From positions 39,948,501-40,012,500 of the forward strand of contig JAZHRO010000013.1 in NCBI GenBank assembly GCA_037157565.1: DNA of 64,000 nucleotides, given 5' to 3'. Below the pieces are notes generated by a model. The model saw only the letters and a list, made by a program, of their open reading frames with translations. It was not told the DNA's origin and did no database searches. Numbering within the stretch: position 1 is the stretch's first letter; the number at the start of each line of letters is the position of its first letter. The DNA is from Thalassia testudinum. Lineage: Eukaryota > Streptophyta > Magnoliopsida > Alismatales > Hydrocharitaceae. Positions 1 through 11,324 of this stretch are shown here, in pieces. The position numbers and the translations under genes were made by a program.

Positions 1-1322
1 GCTGATGGTGGTGGTAGTGGCAGCCGAGGGGTTAAAAGTGACAGTTGAAGAGGGGGAAATTGAGAGGAGAGTAAGGGAAAGGTTTTGACCTATTCAACTG
101 ACGAAAGGGGGGAAGGAGGCGCTTGGCGCATGCCTGCCGGCGCCAAAGACGAAGATGCCCAGAAGGAGGGTAACGACGACGAGGGGATCTGGAGGGCGCC
201 AGCTGGTGTGGCTTGGCGCGGGAGGACGAGGCGGAGTAAACTCTGATGCAGGTGTGGCAGCAGAGCGACGAGGGGGAGGAGGAAAGGTCGCCGGAGTCTG
301 TGGGCGCTTGACCGGAGGAGGAGGAGATGAAGATTAGGGGTTTCCTTCGGCCAAAACAGTCTTGAAGGAAACGACTGCCCCTGCCGCTCTTTATAAAGGT
401 GCTGGCGAGGAGAGGATCTCGAGGGGGCGACGTGGGGAGCTCACCGGAGAATGGGCGGAGAGCAGACCCATTCCACTCGTGCGTTCACACGAGAGGCATG
501 GGCAACTGCAGGGTAAGGGGGAGGGTCACTGCGAAAGAGGACGATACAGGGAACCCCCCTTTCGTTCTTGAGAGCGGCCTCCATACCCTGTGCGGCGCCA
601 TCCTCCGCGCAAGGTCTCCGGAGGTATGGGCGGCTGTGTGGGGTGGTAGAGGGACCATTCTGCAAAGAACGAAAGAGAAGTTGGGGGGCAAAATGCAAGG
701 GTTTAGAAAGATAAGGGTCGAAAAGTAATTCAAGAGGACCAATTTGTAGAGTCAGTCAAGATGGCCTTCTGTTAAGTCCAAATTTTAGTATAAACCTAAT
801 TTTGACCTAAGGAATCTAATGGTGGGGTTTGATTTTTGGTTTGACCACGTTTGACCGGTCTATTTGCACAAAAACCTAAATTAGGTCAAAAATTAGGTAT
901 GGTTCTCAATTTTGGTCAAGGTAGGTTTCAAAGGCCAAATTGAAGGTTCTAAATCCTAGGGAATATTTTTCCATGAATTTTAGGAGTTTAGTTGATTTTT
1001 ATTCTGCCTGAAACCTTGTGAATTAAAGCAGATTTTTTTTAGGGTTACAGAATGTCATTTAATTCCTAGAAGTTGCTATAACCCTTTTCGGATCAGGTTA
1101 TCCCACTTTCTTTCTTATTAAGCCCATTTGACCTGTGTTCAGACCCTTAGACACCCTATTTGTATACTGCATTGGTAAAATTACAGTTTTACCCCTTATG
1201 AATTATTTTATTCTTAAATTTGGAATTCTCTGAGTTAGACTTTTCTTAGGTTTTGTAGGAGCTTTTGCACAGTTATTTAGATCAAATTGTGCTAGTTAGG
1301 GTTTATGGTGAGGTTCTCATCA
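1..1322 (-). mobile_element. R-family gypsy LTR, partial (off left edge)
   Basis: This stretch matches the second half of the complete R LTR at 8231-11035. Shared landmarks include the gacgaagatgcccag block near 149 and 9858, the long A/T-rich tail from about 740, and the closing gttctcatca at 1312-1322. It is followed by sequence that fits the middle of another R LTR, so it is best read as a solo LTR nested in the G1 3' LTR, with its other end outside the window. The orientation comes from the gag of G1 and from a TATA-like box on the minus strand near 390-400. No real coding region was seen; the short frames here are chance. Confidence 0.7.
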
Positions 1323-2743
1323 GCTATCAAGACCTGGAGCGAGCTTGAAGCTTGCTTGAAGGTTGGCTGTAATGGCGGAGGGAGCTGAAACTTGAAATCC
1401 AAGAATACGGGCGCTAAGCCCTAGTTAAAACACTCTAGAGGATCGTTGGTGGATGAGGAACACGGTGGTGGTGGTTTTGTAGCATGGGAGTAGGTGTAGT
1501 GGTCGGGCGAGGTCGAGAACGACGATGGAAAGGTGGGTTGTTTGGGGGTGAGTGTGGGTGAGCGAGAGGGTGAAATAGGAGAGAGGTTTTGTGCGGAAAG
1601 GTGAGGCGGATGTTTTGGGCTTGTCGGCGAGGTGGATGGAGGTGCGTAGCGGTGGAAACACTTCACTGGAGGAGTGGCCGAAGCGAAGGATGAAGAGGGT
1701 GGTCAGTGTGATGCGGCGATCAAAATGAAGTGTGGTTGGTGTGTAAAGGGAGTAGAGGAACTATGGAACTTATCTAGGTGATTGGCGAGTAAGAGAGGCA
1801 GAAGTGACGTCGGTTGTGGTATGGTCGACGCCGAAGACGAAGGGGACTCCGGTGAGAAGAAAACGACAAGGAAGATGGAGGGAGAGACGCCTGCTGGTAC
1901 AGCGTGGCACGGATGAAGGCAAGAAAATGAATCTGTTGCTGGTACTGTGGATGGACGACGAGGGAGGTCAAAGGGGATTGCCGGAGCTCGAGGAGCCATT
2001 CGGCCAGGTCAGGAGAGAGGAATTTAGGGGAGATCCCAGTCGAAATCGAGCTTGAGGAGAACGATTTGACCTGGGGAGTCTTATATAGGTCGTTTGAAGG
2101 GTGCTTAGAGCTTGGGGAGCAAGCTTCTTAAGCTTAGAAGGTTGCCGGAGTTGAAAACTTTTTGATACCAAAATCTCTCATGCGTTCACATGAGAGATTG
2201 TGAAAGAATTGAAGGTCAAGAATCGGTCTGATTGAAAGAGAATTTCAAGAGGGATCTACGGGTTAAATTTGGAGAAGTCTCATCAATCAATCAAGGAGAA
2301 ATCCTTGGTTGATTGTCGTCGGAGCTTTAGGAATAGGATTTCTCTGTTATGGAGTCCTTTTTGTGAAGAAGATGAAGAAATTGGGGGGCTTTTTGTAATA
2401 AGTTCAGAAGCTGAGGGGCTATTGGAGATAAGGAAAGTCAGACTTGGACCAAATTGTAAACTAGGTCGAAACAATATCAGATTGGGTCCAAATTTTGATA
2501 CAAATCTAATTTGGGCCTAAGGAATCTAATGGTGAAGTTAGATTTTGATTTTGACATCGTTTGCCTAGGTAATTTATGCAAAAATTCAAAATAGGGTAAA
2601 TGTCTGTCTGAGACTCTATTCTGAGCCAAAATGAGTTCTGATGGTCAATTTGAAGGTACCAAACCCTAGAGAATATTTATCTATGATTTTTAGAGGATTT
2701 AGGTGAATTTTATATTGACCAGAACCTTAGTTAATTAAGCGAG
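1323..2743 (-). mobile_element. G1 3' LTR, distal part
   Basis: Part of an R LTR belonging to gypsy element G1. Its continuation is 5327-5629, on the other side of the inserted T LTR. The join across the insert (ttaattaag before it, then the tttagggtttc-type tail) matches the uninterrupted R LTR near 63165-63240. A minus-strand TATA-like box (cttatatagg on the plus strand, near 2080) agrees with the same box in the other R copies. The remainder of this LTR is expected beyond the R copy at 1-1322, left of the window. Confidence 0.7.
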
Positions 2744-3530
2744 TGTAACGACCCGATTTTCGAATCCCTACGAGACACGAGAATCGGACCGACTCAACTA
2801 ATCCCAAAACCTAGTCATCCAACGAGAAAGTAACCAAAGAGCAGTAAAATAAACCACATTCAGCATGAATATAACTAGCAGTAACAAAATACAGTAGTAA
2901 GAAAAGGAAATACTACAGTATACACCACCACAACAGAAGGGGAATAAACATGTACATAATATAAAGTTTTCGGTAAATAAAGTACAGGGAGTAACAAAGA
3001 AAACTACTCACTGCAGAGGAAGAAAAGTACAGAAAGTACTATAGGTAACCCTACTGGATCCTACTAGGCCCAGCGTCCTCTACAGCCACTGACTCTGGCT
3101 GCTCAACACCTGGTTCTGAAAAGGTAACAAGGGTGACACGTCAGCGAAACGCTGAGTAGAGTGGCAACTAAAAGATGAAGAAGCAGTAGAGTGTACAGTA
3201 GCTGTTATATTTTTACTTTCTTTATTTACGTCTTTCTATTATTTGACTATTGATTTATTTCTCAGATCCTCCTCTTGATCTTGAATGTTCCTCGTGAGAA
3301 CGATCTTGATTGCAGTCTTTTCCGAAAAGTAGAAGTAACACGTGGTGCTCTCCTGGCCGGGAGAGTCCCCCGTGGTGGTCCTACCCTCAGTCAACCACCC
3401 CAAGGTCGCTGACAGATGTAATGGTGACTACGGCACGTGCGATAAACGCACGGGTAGCCACCCCGCACTAGCACGTGGTCAGTCGTTTCCGTTAACGGGT
3501 GCTCCCAAAGCACAGCACGGAACCAGTATA

Positions 3531-3605
3531 GGGCAGAGCCCTCTCAGTAACAGGGGTCCAACCCCTCCGCAGTAACCAAACAGGGGCCTTGCCCCTCCAC
3601 AGTCC
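3531..3605 (+). repeat. GGGG/CCCC hairpin repeats in T LTR copy A
   Basis: Two similar hairpin-forming units at 3552-3566 (aggggtccaacccct) and 3582-3596 (aggggccttgcccct) repeat with a 30-bp step, each followed by a cNcagta-type tail. A weaker gggcagagccc unit precedes them. The same block appears in copy C near 59626-59700 and inverted in copy B near 48268-48340. Confidence 0.6.
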
Positions 3606-4095
3606 GTGCACCCTCGCCTGACTACCTTGGTTTGCCCAGTGGACCCAACAAGTCGGTGTAGGAGGGCCAGTAGAACCCCGGGGCCCGTGGGGTAGCTAGT
3701 ACTCTCCCTACACTAGTAGCTCCCCTCGGTACTGTGTACACGAGGGCCAAAAGTCGGTACAAAGTGGCCAGACCTAACCCCGAGTCCCTGGGGCGGCTAG
3801 CTCCGCTCTGCACTAAACAGGGGGACAGTCGCTTTCCTTGGTACTCCGTACTCAAGGGCCAGCTCACTTCCCCAATTCTGTTCCATCCCCTTTCTAGGAA
3901 TTCTACTCCTAATTCCCCGTAGGGTTCAAGTTCTTTTAACTCAGCCAATTTAGGTTTCACCGTTCCAGCTTTACGTTCATACAACCCATGTTCTCAATCA
4001 TACGTATTCATTCATAACAGGCAGCTGTTAACCAATTTACAGGCAGTTATCATTTCCTTTCTACTATTCCAAGACTGCAATATTTATATATTCAA

Positions 4096-4251
4096 CTAGT
4101 TTTCCAGTCCTAGGATTCATGCCGTACCCTAGGATCTATCATTCAATCTAGTTTTCCAATCCTAGGATTCATGCAATACCCTAAGATCTATCATTCAATC
4201 TAATTTCTCAGTCCTAGGGTTCTTGCAATTCCCTAGACTCTATTAATTGTT
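4096..4251 (+). repeat. 52-bp minisatellite (3 units) in T LTR copy A
   Basis: Three diverged units begin with ctagtttt/ctaatttc at 4096, 4148 and 4200, a step of exactly 52 bp. Each holds a cctaggattcatgc core and a second ccctaggatctat. Copies C (about 60205-60375) and B (about 47627-47780, inverted) carry the same array with different unit lengths. Confidence 0.75.
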
Positions 4252-4538
4252 TCATAATTGTAAAAAAAAATTTGTTAAATAGATTAAAAAGCCACTCTAC
4301 CAGCGAAATCGGGAGTATTGGGGGCGTGGTTGGCAATCCCGCGTGCCTCCGCAACCCCCGAGACTGCAACGGAACGGGGTCCTAACACAAGGATCAAACA
4401 CAATGAGTTTCTCAGAATATTATACAATTACTGTAAACGGATAGAGGAATTAATTATGGAAAGAACGCAACTCGGAACGCGAAAAACGGACTCCGAACGG
4501 GCCCTAAACGGGTTAAAAATGACGAAACTGTCAAAAAT

Positions 4539-4720
4539 CAGACGTCTGGAACATCTTCCAGACATCTTAAAAGGTGGGTCGGCCGTACCTCAGTTCTGCG
4601 CAGTCCTTCAGATGTCCAGAAGTCCTTTGGAACGTCTGGCCTTGGTTTCCAGACGTCCGATTGTCACCCCGAACATCTAGAGGTCCTCTCCGTCGTCTGG
4701 CACTGTGGCCAGACGTCTGA
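4539..4720. promoter_or_regulatory. Phased GACGTC (C-box) array, T LTR copy A
   Basis: GACGTC or one-base variants start at 4541 and 4561, and again at 4611, 4631, 4652, 4672, 4692 and 4712, an almost exact 20-bp step. Most are embedded in the 10-bp palindrome CAGACGTCTG. Further copies lie at about 4895-4940 and 5262-5290. GACGTC is the C-box core bound by plant bZIP factors (established knowledge). A regulatory role here is inferred. Confidence 0.5.
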
Positions 4721-5326
4721 TTCACGTGGGATGGCGAGCCCTCGCACCCTCCCGAGCAGGACCTGCGCACACATACACCTGCTCTCAGCACGACGAAGTG
4801 CAGAAGAAAACGCGACGGACGGCTGCATGGCCGTACACGCGCAAAAGGAGAAGGTAAGAAATATCTTACTTGTTAGATGTCTGGACCGTCCTTCAGACGT
4901 CTTCGGCGTCATCTGGACGTAAGTCCAAACGTCTGATTCTGAAAAATTTTTCAGAACCAGAACCCGACTCGCTCTCCGCCTGCGACGCACGGCCGCGCCG
5001 CGCCCCATCCGCCTGCTGCCCGAGCTGCAGCAGCCCCTCCGCGACACCCCACGCCCGCCGCTCACTTGCTTGCTTGCTTGCGCTCTCGCTGGCAGGGAGA
5101 AGGAGAAGAGAAAGGAGGAGATGAGGGTGAGGGAGAGGGCGAGGGTTTATATAAGGCAGCGCTGGGAGAGAGAGAAGAGAGACGGTGCGTCTGCAGGAAG
5201 AGAGAGGAAAAAGAAGACGAAGGTGGCAGACGCAACACAATACGTCGAAAAATTTTATTACCAGACGTCTGGGCTACTTCCTAGACGTCTTAAAAATCCA
5301 TCTGATGCCACGTTCGTAACAGCGAG

Positions 5327-5629
5327 TTTATTTTTAGGGTTTCAAAAGTTATTTAATTTTCAAAACACGTGAAAACCCTTTTCTTTATATTGTAACCCAT
5401 GTGTTATCCTTTTAAGACCATTTGTCCCTCAACTAACCCCTGAGAAAACCCGTGATTGTACTGTAGTCAAGTTATGATGGTAAAATTATAGTTTCAACCC
5501 TTGTTTCTTGTCTCTCCCTAAGAATGGATTTGCAATGAATTATGGCTCTCTGGTAGTTATGTAGGAGCATTTACTAACTTAAATAGATCAAAATGAGCTT
5601 AGTTATGGCTCACGATGGTGTTCCCATCA
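5327..5629 (-). mobile_element. G1 3' LTR, proximal part
   Basis: This is the continuation of the R LTR interrupted by T copy A. It ends cccatca at 5629, the TG end of the LTR on the minus strand, directly next to the truncated gag interior of G1. Sequence and end match the R LTR ends at 11035, 14707, 54468 and 63479. No clear polypurine tract is visible just upstream of the LTR on the minus strand, which suggests the interior was deleted up to the LTR or that the element is of a gag-only type. Confidence 0.75.
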
Positions 5630-5702
5630 GAGACCTTATCCAAGCGACTGGCTATCAACACCAGATGATGGATATGGAAAGGCCTCAAGTTTCGTGCACC
5701 CC

Positions 5703-6617
5703 TCAATTATTTGTCAATGCGCAGGTGGTCGTCCGGTCGTACATACCCAATGATGCATTGTTGAAGGAATTCTTGCACATGTTGTCGAGAATTCCCCAAA
5801 TCGTGTCTCCATGCTGATCCATGTTGCTGCCACCACAGGTTGCATTAACAAAGAGTTTGATACCGTCATAGAGCCCATGGTAAAAATACTGGACTTGTTC
5901 CCATTTTGGAACTCCGTGATGGGGGCACTTACGCATGAGATCCATAAAATGATCTCATGCCTCATGCAGAGGTTCTCCCGCACCTTGCGAGAAGTGCGTG
6001 ATCTGCTGTCGCATAGCATTCGTCCGATCAATGGGAAAGAATTTTTGTAGGAAAGCGGTCTGAAGTTCTTCCCAAGTGGCGATTGGATGAGTGAGAGTCT
6101 GAAACCAATGAGCGACTTTATCCAAAAGAGAGAATGAGAACATTCTCATGAGTGAGCTATCTCGATTCTGCATGTTTGGCTCGAAGGTCTAGGATAAAAG
6201 CTTTAGATGCTTAATATGCTAGAAGGGATCCTCGGAGTTCAAGCCATGGAATTTCGGGATTGTATGAAGCATACTTGGCTTAAGCTCCACCTCAGGTCCT
6301 CCCGCAAGGATTTGCACTCGAGGCTCAATTTCCACCGCAGCGAGATTGTAGTAATCTCGCATTTTAGAACGTTGCTGTGGGTTGATGTATGCATCGAATC
6401 GATCTCTGAGGTTATGGAATTGATATTGAAGGTCAGGTTCTTCTCTACGAGGTTCCATGGCTGTGGCTGGAGATACGTGCTCAAAAATTGAAGAGTCGGA
6501 GGAGATGTCAATTTGATCGGGAAGTTGCACAAGCAAGGGGTTTAGGCTTGGCCTTGACGAGAGTGAAAAGCTAATGGGGGCCTCAAGGGTGGTCTCAAGG
6601 ACCTCTCGAACATGCAC
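5703..6617 (-). pseudogene. G1 gypsy gag pseudogene
   Basis: Minus-strand gag of a Ty3/gypsy element, probably of the Athila/Tat group. Collinear blocks run from 6617 down to 5703. The N-terminal part ends in the PKFHGLNSEDP-type motif, then FSLLDKVAHWF...TWEELQTAFLQKFFP, and then the RKCPHHGVPKWEQVQ and YHGL motifs of the retrotransposon gag domain. The blocks are separated by stops and a frame change near 6180-6220, so no intact protein can be made. Gag normally forms the virus-like particle; here no protease, reverse transcriptase or integrase follows before the 3' LTR. The interior is only about 1.94 kb. The order of LTR, PBS, gag and LTR on the minus strand supports the assignment. Confidence 0.8.
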
Positions 6618-7547
6618 TAGAGGATGAGATGAGGGACAGAAAATGTGATGGACCCAATCGACACACCCAAATATTTTTGGATGACTATGGAGGTTCGAGG
6701 CGGATGATACCTCTTGATCAGAAAATCGCTTACCTGAGAAGTAATTGGGCAGCCAAGAATAGAGAGTTCCGCAAAAATGACTACACGATAGAGCGTCCCC
6801 ACGGGTTATAGGGTTTCCCCCACTTGACCTTCCTTGTCACAGTGGATCCAAATAGGCTAGAATGAGCGACTTGACCTCTTAAGTCTACCAAATTTTAAAT
6901 CTGAATTGAGGTGCTTAGAATTCCACTTGAACTTTAGAGTTGATTTGTGCTTGGTGGCCTAATTTGAAGATTGGTTAACCCTGCAAGATGGATCAACTTT
7001 ACCTGATTTGTCCTGAGATTATTAGGTCCCAATTTTAGGATTCAAGTGGATAATTAGAGCTTGATTTTAGGGTTTGCTTGATTATGTAAGTTCAATCAAG
7101 GGTTTAGGCAACACACAATTCGAGAAGGAAGATTCTTTTTATTTCAGGCAAGTGTGTTTTCTCAACCCTAAGATGGAAACCCTAATGTGGCTTTTATTTG
7201 ATCCAATCAGTTTCTTCCAAATTTGACACCTAGGACTCAATCAAGAAGGTGAATGGCCCTAGGCACCTTAAGTCCCTATTAGGTACAGAAATCTGGACTG
7301 TGATTTTCTAAATCAAATCAAGCAACTCAAGATGATTAATTCTAAATATGAAATGCGAGTTGATCCTAATTGATTTCCCTTTTTTAGATTTTTCTAGAAA
7401 TAGAAGCTTATGGAGATGGAGATGAGATTACCTGCCCCTGGAGTGGCTGATCTTCTCTTGTGTACCTCGCACAAACCACAAAAATAGAGATATGTCAAGT
7501 TAGTACAAAGATCAGAAATTGTTATCAATGAAATCAAATTGCGCGTT

Positions 7548-7570
7548 GCTCCTCGGCAATGACGCCAAAA
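7548..7570 (-). other. G1 primer-binding site
   Basis: Directly after the LTR end on the minus strand comes TTTTGGCGTCATTGCCG, the common plant gypsy primer-binding type (TTTTGGCGCCGTTGCCG in many elements, established knowledge). It fixes the LTR boundary at 7571 and the direction of the element. Confidence 0.75.
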
Positions 7571-8230
7571 TGTTAACATGAAATAGTCGATGTTTAAGAA
7601 ATGCGTTATAGTATAGGACAATCTCATTAAACACTTAAATTTATAACTCAGAAAAGTCCAAGATCGTTCGCAGGGAGCAACAATGGCAATTCAATCCACT
7701 AATCACAAATATATTCAGAACTATGATCAAAATCTTGCTCAGAATGAAACAGAATAATATATCAATAGAATCAAATGTCAGAGTACGAAAGGATATGGTT
7801 AAAATGGTGATTTAAATCACCAAATTAACCCTAGAATATTAACCCACAAATATCTCAAATATATGAATAATATTATCAACTCAAATGCTACGTCAGCAAG
7901 TAACCAATATAGCCACAGAAGCTTAGAACCAGCAGATATCAGAAGATAGAATCCAATGTCAGACGACTTAAATGAAGCCTACTACAGTGCCTACAAGAGG
8001 CTCAAGGGCCTCTTTCCTTCTTCCTTCTCGAGCCTCAACAGAGAGGCACAACACAATACCAACCAGAGGCACGAAAGCCTCTCAGCAGCTAAGTGTAGAG
8101 AGGGCAAGAGCAAGGGCAAACCCCCTGCCTTTCTCTTTTCTTCGTTCTCTTCTTTCTCTCAAGAACCCAACCGTAGTCGGGTAAATGGATACAGAACTGG
8201 GTGCAGTCCTATGGGCGTGATTGCAGGCGA
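7571..8230 (-). mobile_element. G1 5' LTR, first segment
   Basis: LTR end starting TGTTAACATG on the plus strand next to the primer-binding site. The segment aligns with the start of the R LTRs at 51833 and 58130, including the 'gatttaaatcacc' and pyrimidine-rich stretches. It breaks off at 8230 where a solo R LTR has inserted and resumes at 11036. No gene is present. Confidence 0.75.
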
Positions 8231-11035
8231 GTAGTGGGGCTTAGTCAGGTGGTGATGGCTTGTTCCGTCTTTATGTTTATTATGGTTTACAATCGTTGTA
8301 GTATATGGCAAAACAACTACTAGATTACTACAAAAATTTTTTACTCGAAATAACAAGTTTTCCCAAGGTCGAACTCAGGGAGCAACCATAATTCTAGAAG
8401 TATAAAAGTTCTCAATTATGTTACAAAAATAGGAGAGAGAGAGAGAGGGAGCAAAAGTTCTCTTGGCTTCTTCTTCTTCTCTCTTCCTCTTCTTTCTTTT
8501 CTTTTTCTCTTTCAGCTGACGTTCCTCTTCTTCTCTTTCTCTGCTTTCTTCTTTCTTTTCTTTTTCTCAACCTGCCTTCTTCTTTCTTCTTCTTCTTCTT
8601 TCCTTCCTTGCGGCTGTGTCTTCTTTCTTTTTTCTTCTTCTCTGTTTCTGCTTCTTTTCTTCTTCTCTGCTTCTGCTTCTTTTCTTCTTCTTCTTCTTTC
8701 TCTTTTCTTCTTCTTTTGGCTGTTACCCTTCAGACGTCTGATGCGGTGCTCAGACGGCTTATCTGTGCATTTACTATAGTTCTTTCCTTCCTTCGTCTTC
8801 AGCTCCTCTCCTTCCTTTCTTCTTCTTCAGCTGCTTAGTGCGGCTAAGGCTTCGGCCGCTCCTCTTCTCTTCTTCTTTCTTTCTTCCCTACGCGGATACA
8901 CACCCATCAGTGCAAAACCTACCCCTTCCCTGCGTTTCTCTTTCTCTCTGAATCTCTCTTAGGAATGCTCTCCCAGAGCTGGGTAATCGGGTTCAGGTGG
9001 CGCGCCTGAGACCAGGCCCACTGGCGTGCGGCGGTGGGCGAGGAGTGCTTGGTCGGGTAGTCGGATCCGGCCCAGACCCGCGGGACGTGAGTGCGGGCGA
9101 GGGCGGGCAAGCGCATTGCGCGTCGTGTGCATGTGAGGGACCTGACCCCTGTGTATCGAAGGCAACCAGCTCGATGCACTTTTGCAATTTAAGTGTGGGC
9201 GTGCGGCTGCACACTTAAAGATTACGCGCCCGCAGGCGAGGGAGTCGCTGCCAATTGGGGCAGTTGTGAGGCTTGCGACCTAAATCGCAAGCCTAGGTGC
9301 CTTCGCGAAGTCAGTCCGCGCTGCCTGGGACTCGCGCCTGGGCTGGAGATGGCCTGGAGCTGCGAGTGAAGGAGCTGTAGCAGCTCAACAATGGCGGCAA
9401 GGGGCTGCTAACTTGAAAACACAGTGACGGCCTCTCGGCCAAGTCAGATAACGTGGGAAGCTTCACCGGAGTGCGGCGAAGGCAGTGCGGTGGTCGGCGA
9501 GGCGCGAGAGCGCCTGTGGAGGTGGACCTAGGTCAGACTATGTGCGTAAAGATGGGTTTGTTTGGGGGGTGGTTGGGCGGTGATTGGCAGTGAATGGAGA
9601 GGGGGGAACGGTTGAGTGGAGTGAGGGGGAGCCTCTGGGCTGGTCGGCGAGGGAAGAGGTGGTCTGTGGAAGTGGAATGGACTCATCGGAGAAGGTGGTC
9701 AGAGATGGAGCAGATGGAGGTGGAAGTGGAGGTCGGTGGAGTAAAAGGGTAAATCAGGAAGGGGAAAATGAAAGGGAGAGAGAGAGGAAGAGTCCTACCT
9801 ATTTAATCGATGAAGGGGGAAAGGGAAGCGTCCATCTCGTGCCTGTCAAAGCTGAGGACGAAGATGCCCAGGAGGAGGGTATCGGCAACTAGGAGGCGGT
9901 CTGAGGGCACCAGCTGGTACGGCCTGGCACGAACGACAGGGCAGAGCAAACTCTGCTGCAGGTAGGGTAGCAGAGCGACGAGGAGGAGGAGGAGAAGATC
10001 GCTGGAAGCTCGGGCGCTCTGACCGGAGGGGGAAGAGATGAAATGTGGGGTATTTCTCCGCCAGAGGAAGCTTGAAGGAGTCGGCAGACCTTGCCGCTCC
10101 TTATAAAGGCCTTGGCGCGGAGAGGGAACCGAGGAGGCAACGTGCCTACCTCGCCGGAGAGTGGTCGGAAAGGATACCCCTGCCTTTCGTGCGTTCGCAC
10201 GAGAGGCATGGTCGATGGCAGAGGTCATGGGCGGGTCCCTGCGATAAAGGACGTCGCAGGGAACCCCCCGTCTGTTCTCGAGGACGACCGTCCTGCCCTG
10301 CGCGGCGCCATCCTCTGCGCAAGGTCGTCGGAGGTATGGTGCTGCGCAGAAATGGCAGGGAGGACCGTTCTGCAAAGAATGATGAGAAGTTAGGGGGCTA
10401 AACGTAAGGGTTTCAAAAGATAAGGGCCAAAAAGTAAATTAAGATGACCAATTTGTAAAGTCGGTCAAGATGATCTTTTCTTAGGCCCAAATTTTTATAT
10501 ACCAAACTCATTTGAACCTAAGGATTTTAATGGTGAAATTTGATTTTAGGTTGGACCATGTTTGACCGATCAATTTACGTAAAAACCCAAATTAAGTCAT
10601 TAATTGGGTATGATTCTCATTTTAGGTCAAAATAGGTTGCAAAGGCCAAATTGAAGGTTCTAAATCATAGGGAATATTTTTCTATAAATTTTAGAGGGTT
10701 TAGTTGATTTTGATCCTGCCTCGAACCTCGTGAATTAAAGTGTGTTTGTTTTAGGGTTACAAAATGTCATTTTATTCCTGGAGGTTGCTATAACCCTTTT
10801 CAGATCAGATCATCCCACTTTCCTTCCTATTAAGCTCGTTTGACCTATGTTTGGACCCTTAATTACCCTGCTTGCATATTGCATTGGTGAAATTACAGTT
10901 TTACCCCTGATGATTTGTTTTATTCTTTAACTCAGAATTCTCTGAGTTAAGCCTCTCTTTGGGTTTTGTAGGAGCTTTTTCACACATATTTAGATTAGAT
11001 TATGCTAGTTAGGGTTCATGATGAGGTTCTCATCA
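8231..11035 (-). mobile_element. R-family solo LTR nested in G1 5' LTR (about 2.8 kb)
   Basis: A complete R LTR lies inside the 5' LTR of G1. The flanking LTR is split so that its sequence runs from ...gcaggcgag to tcgagtgtgcgg. The target duplication is GCGAG (8226-8230) against TCGAG (11036-11040), one mismatch. Its own first bases read TA instead of TG. The end at 11035 is gttctcatca, as in the other R copies. It contains a long CT-rich tract, a GC-rich centre and one CAGACGTCTG near 8733. The left end is less certain than the right (8261 is an alternative start). Confidence 0.65.
8459..8721. repeat. CT/TTC-rich low-complexity tract
   Basis: A run of ttc, ctt and tct blocks with a short GA run just before it (8431-8446). 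The same polypyrimidine region occurs in the R LTRs at about 8120-8160 and 58570-58760, so it is a property of the LTR, not a gene. Confidence 0.8.
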
Positions 11036-11324
11036 TCGAGTGTGCGGATGTGTGGGTAATGGGGACTTGATCCCCGTGTTCTTGGACAAAGATCGGGGTT
11101 TACAAATCCCTTATATGCTGCGCAAAGAGATCTGTGCCCCACGATGTGGGACTATCTAGTCCCTTCTCTGACGCAACGTAGCAGCAACTGTTAAAGGTGT
11201 TGATTGGAGCGGCAGGTGTGCATGCAAGCTCCAATTGAGAGCCTAGAGTGAAACCTGGATGCAGTACGCTAGTCTTGAGGATGATGTAGAATTCGTCCTA
11301 CTAGGATGGGGTGACATAATAAAA
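11036..11324 (-). mobile_element. G1 5' LTR, middle segment
   Basis: The continuation of the LTR broken at 8230. The block with ggggacttgatccccgtgtt and ccacgatgtgggacta matches the R LTRs near 61545-61640 and 52530-52640. It ends where unit D begins. Confidence 0.65.

Larger units (their letters stand above)
2744..5321 (+). mobile_element. T-family solo LTR, copy A (2578 bp)
   Basis: It starts TGTAACGACC and ends CGTAACA, the TG...CA ends of an LTR, and has a perfect 5-bp target duplication GCGAG at 2739-2743 and 5322-5326. Homologous full-length copies lie at 46440-49113 (inverted) and 58839-61502. No primer-binding site, polypurine tract or retroviral coding sequence is attached, so a solo LTR is the simplest reading. 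It has a GC-rich end, a TATA-like tttatataag at about 5146-5156, a 52-bp minisatellite and a GACGTC array. If the TATA box is used, transcription would start near 5180. The sense direction is not proven. Confidence 0.88.

Noticed and set aside
2744..5321. T elements as DNA transposons because the ends form a short inverted repeat TGTWACGA
   Set aside because: A 5-bp target duplication with TG...CA ends fits LTRs. No transposase or longer TIR is seen. It stays a testable alternative.
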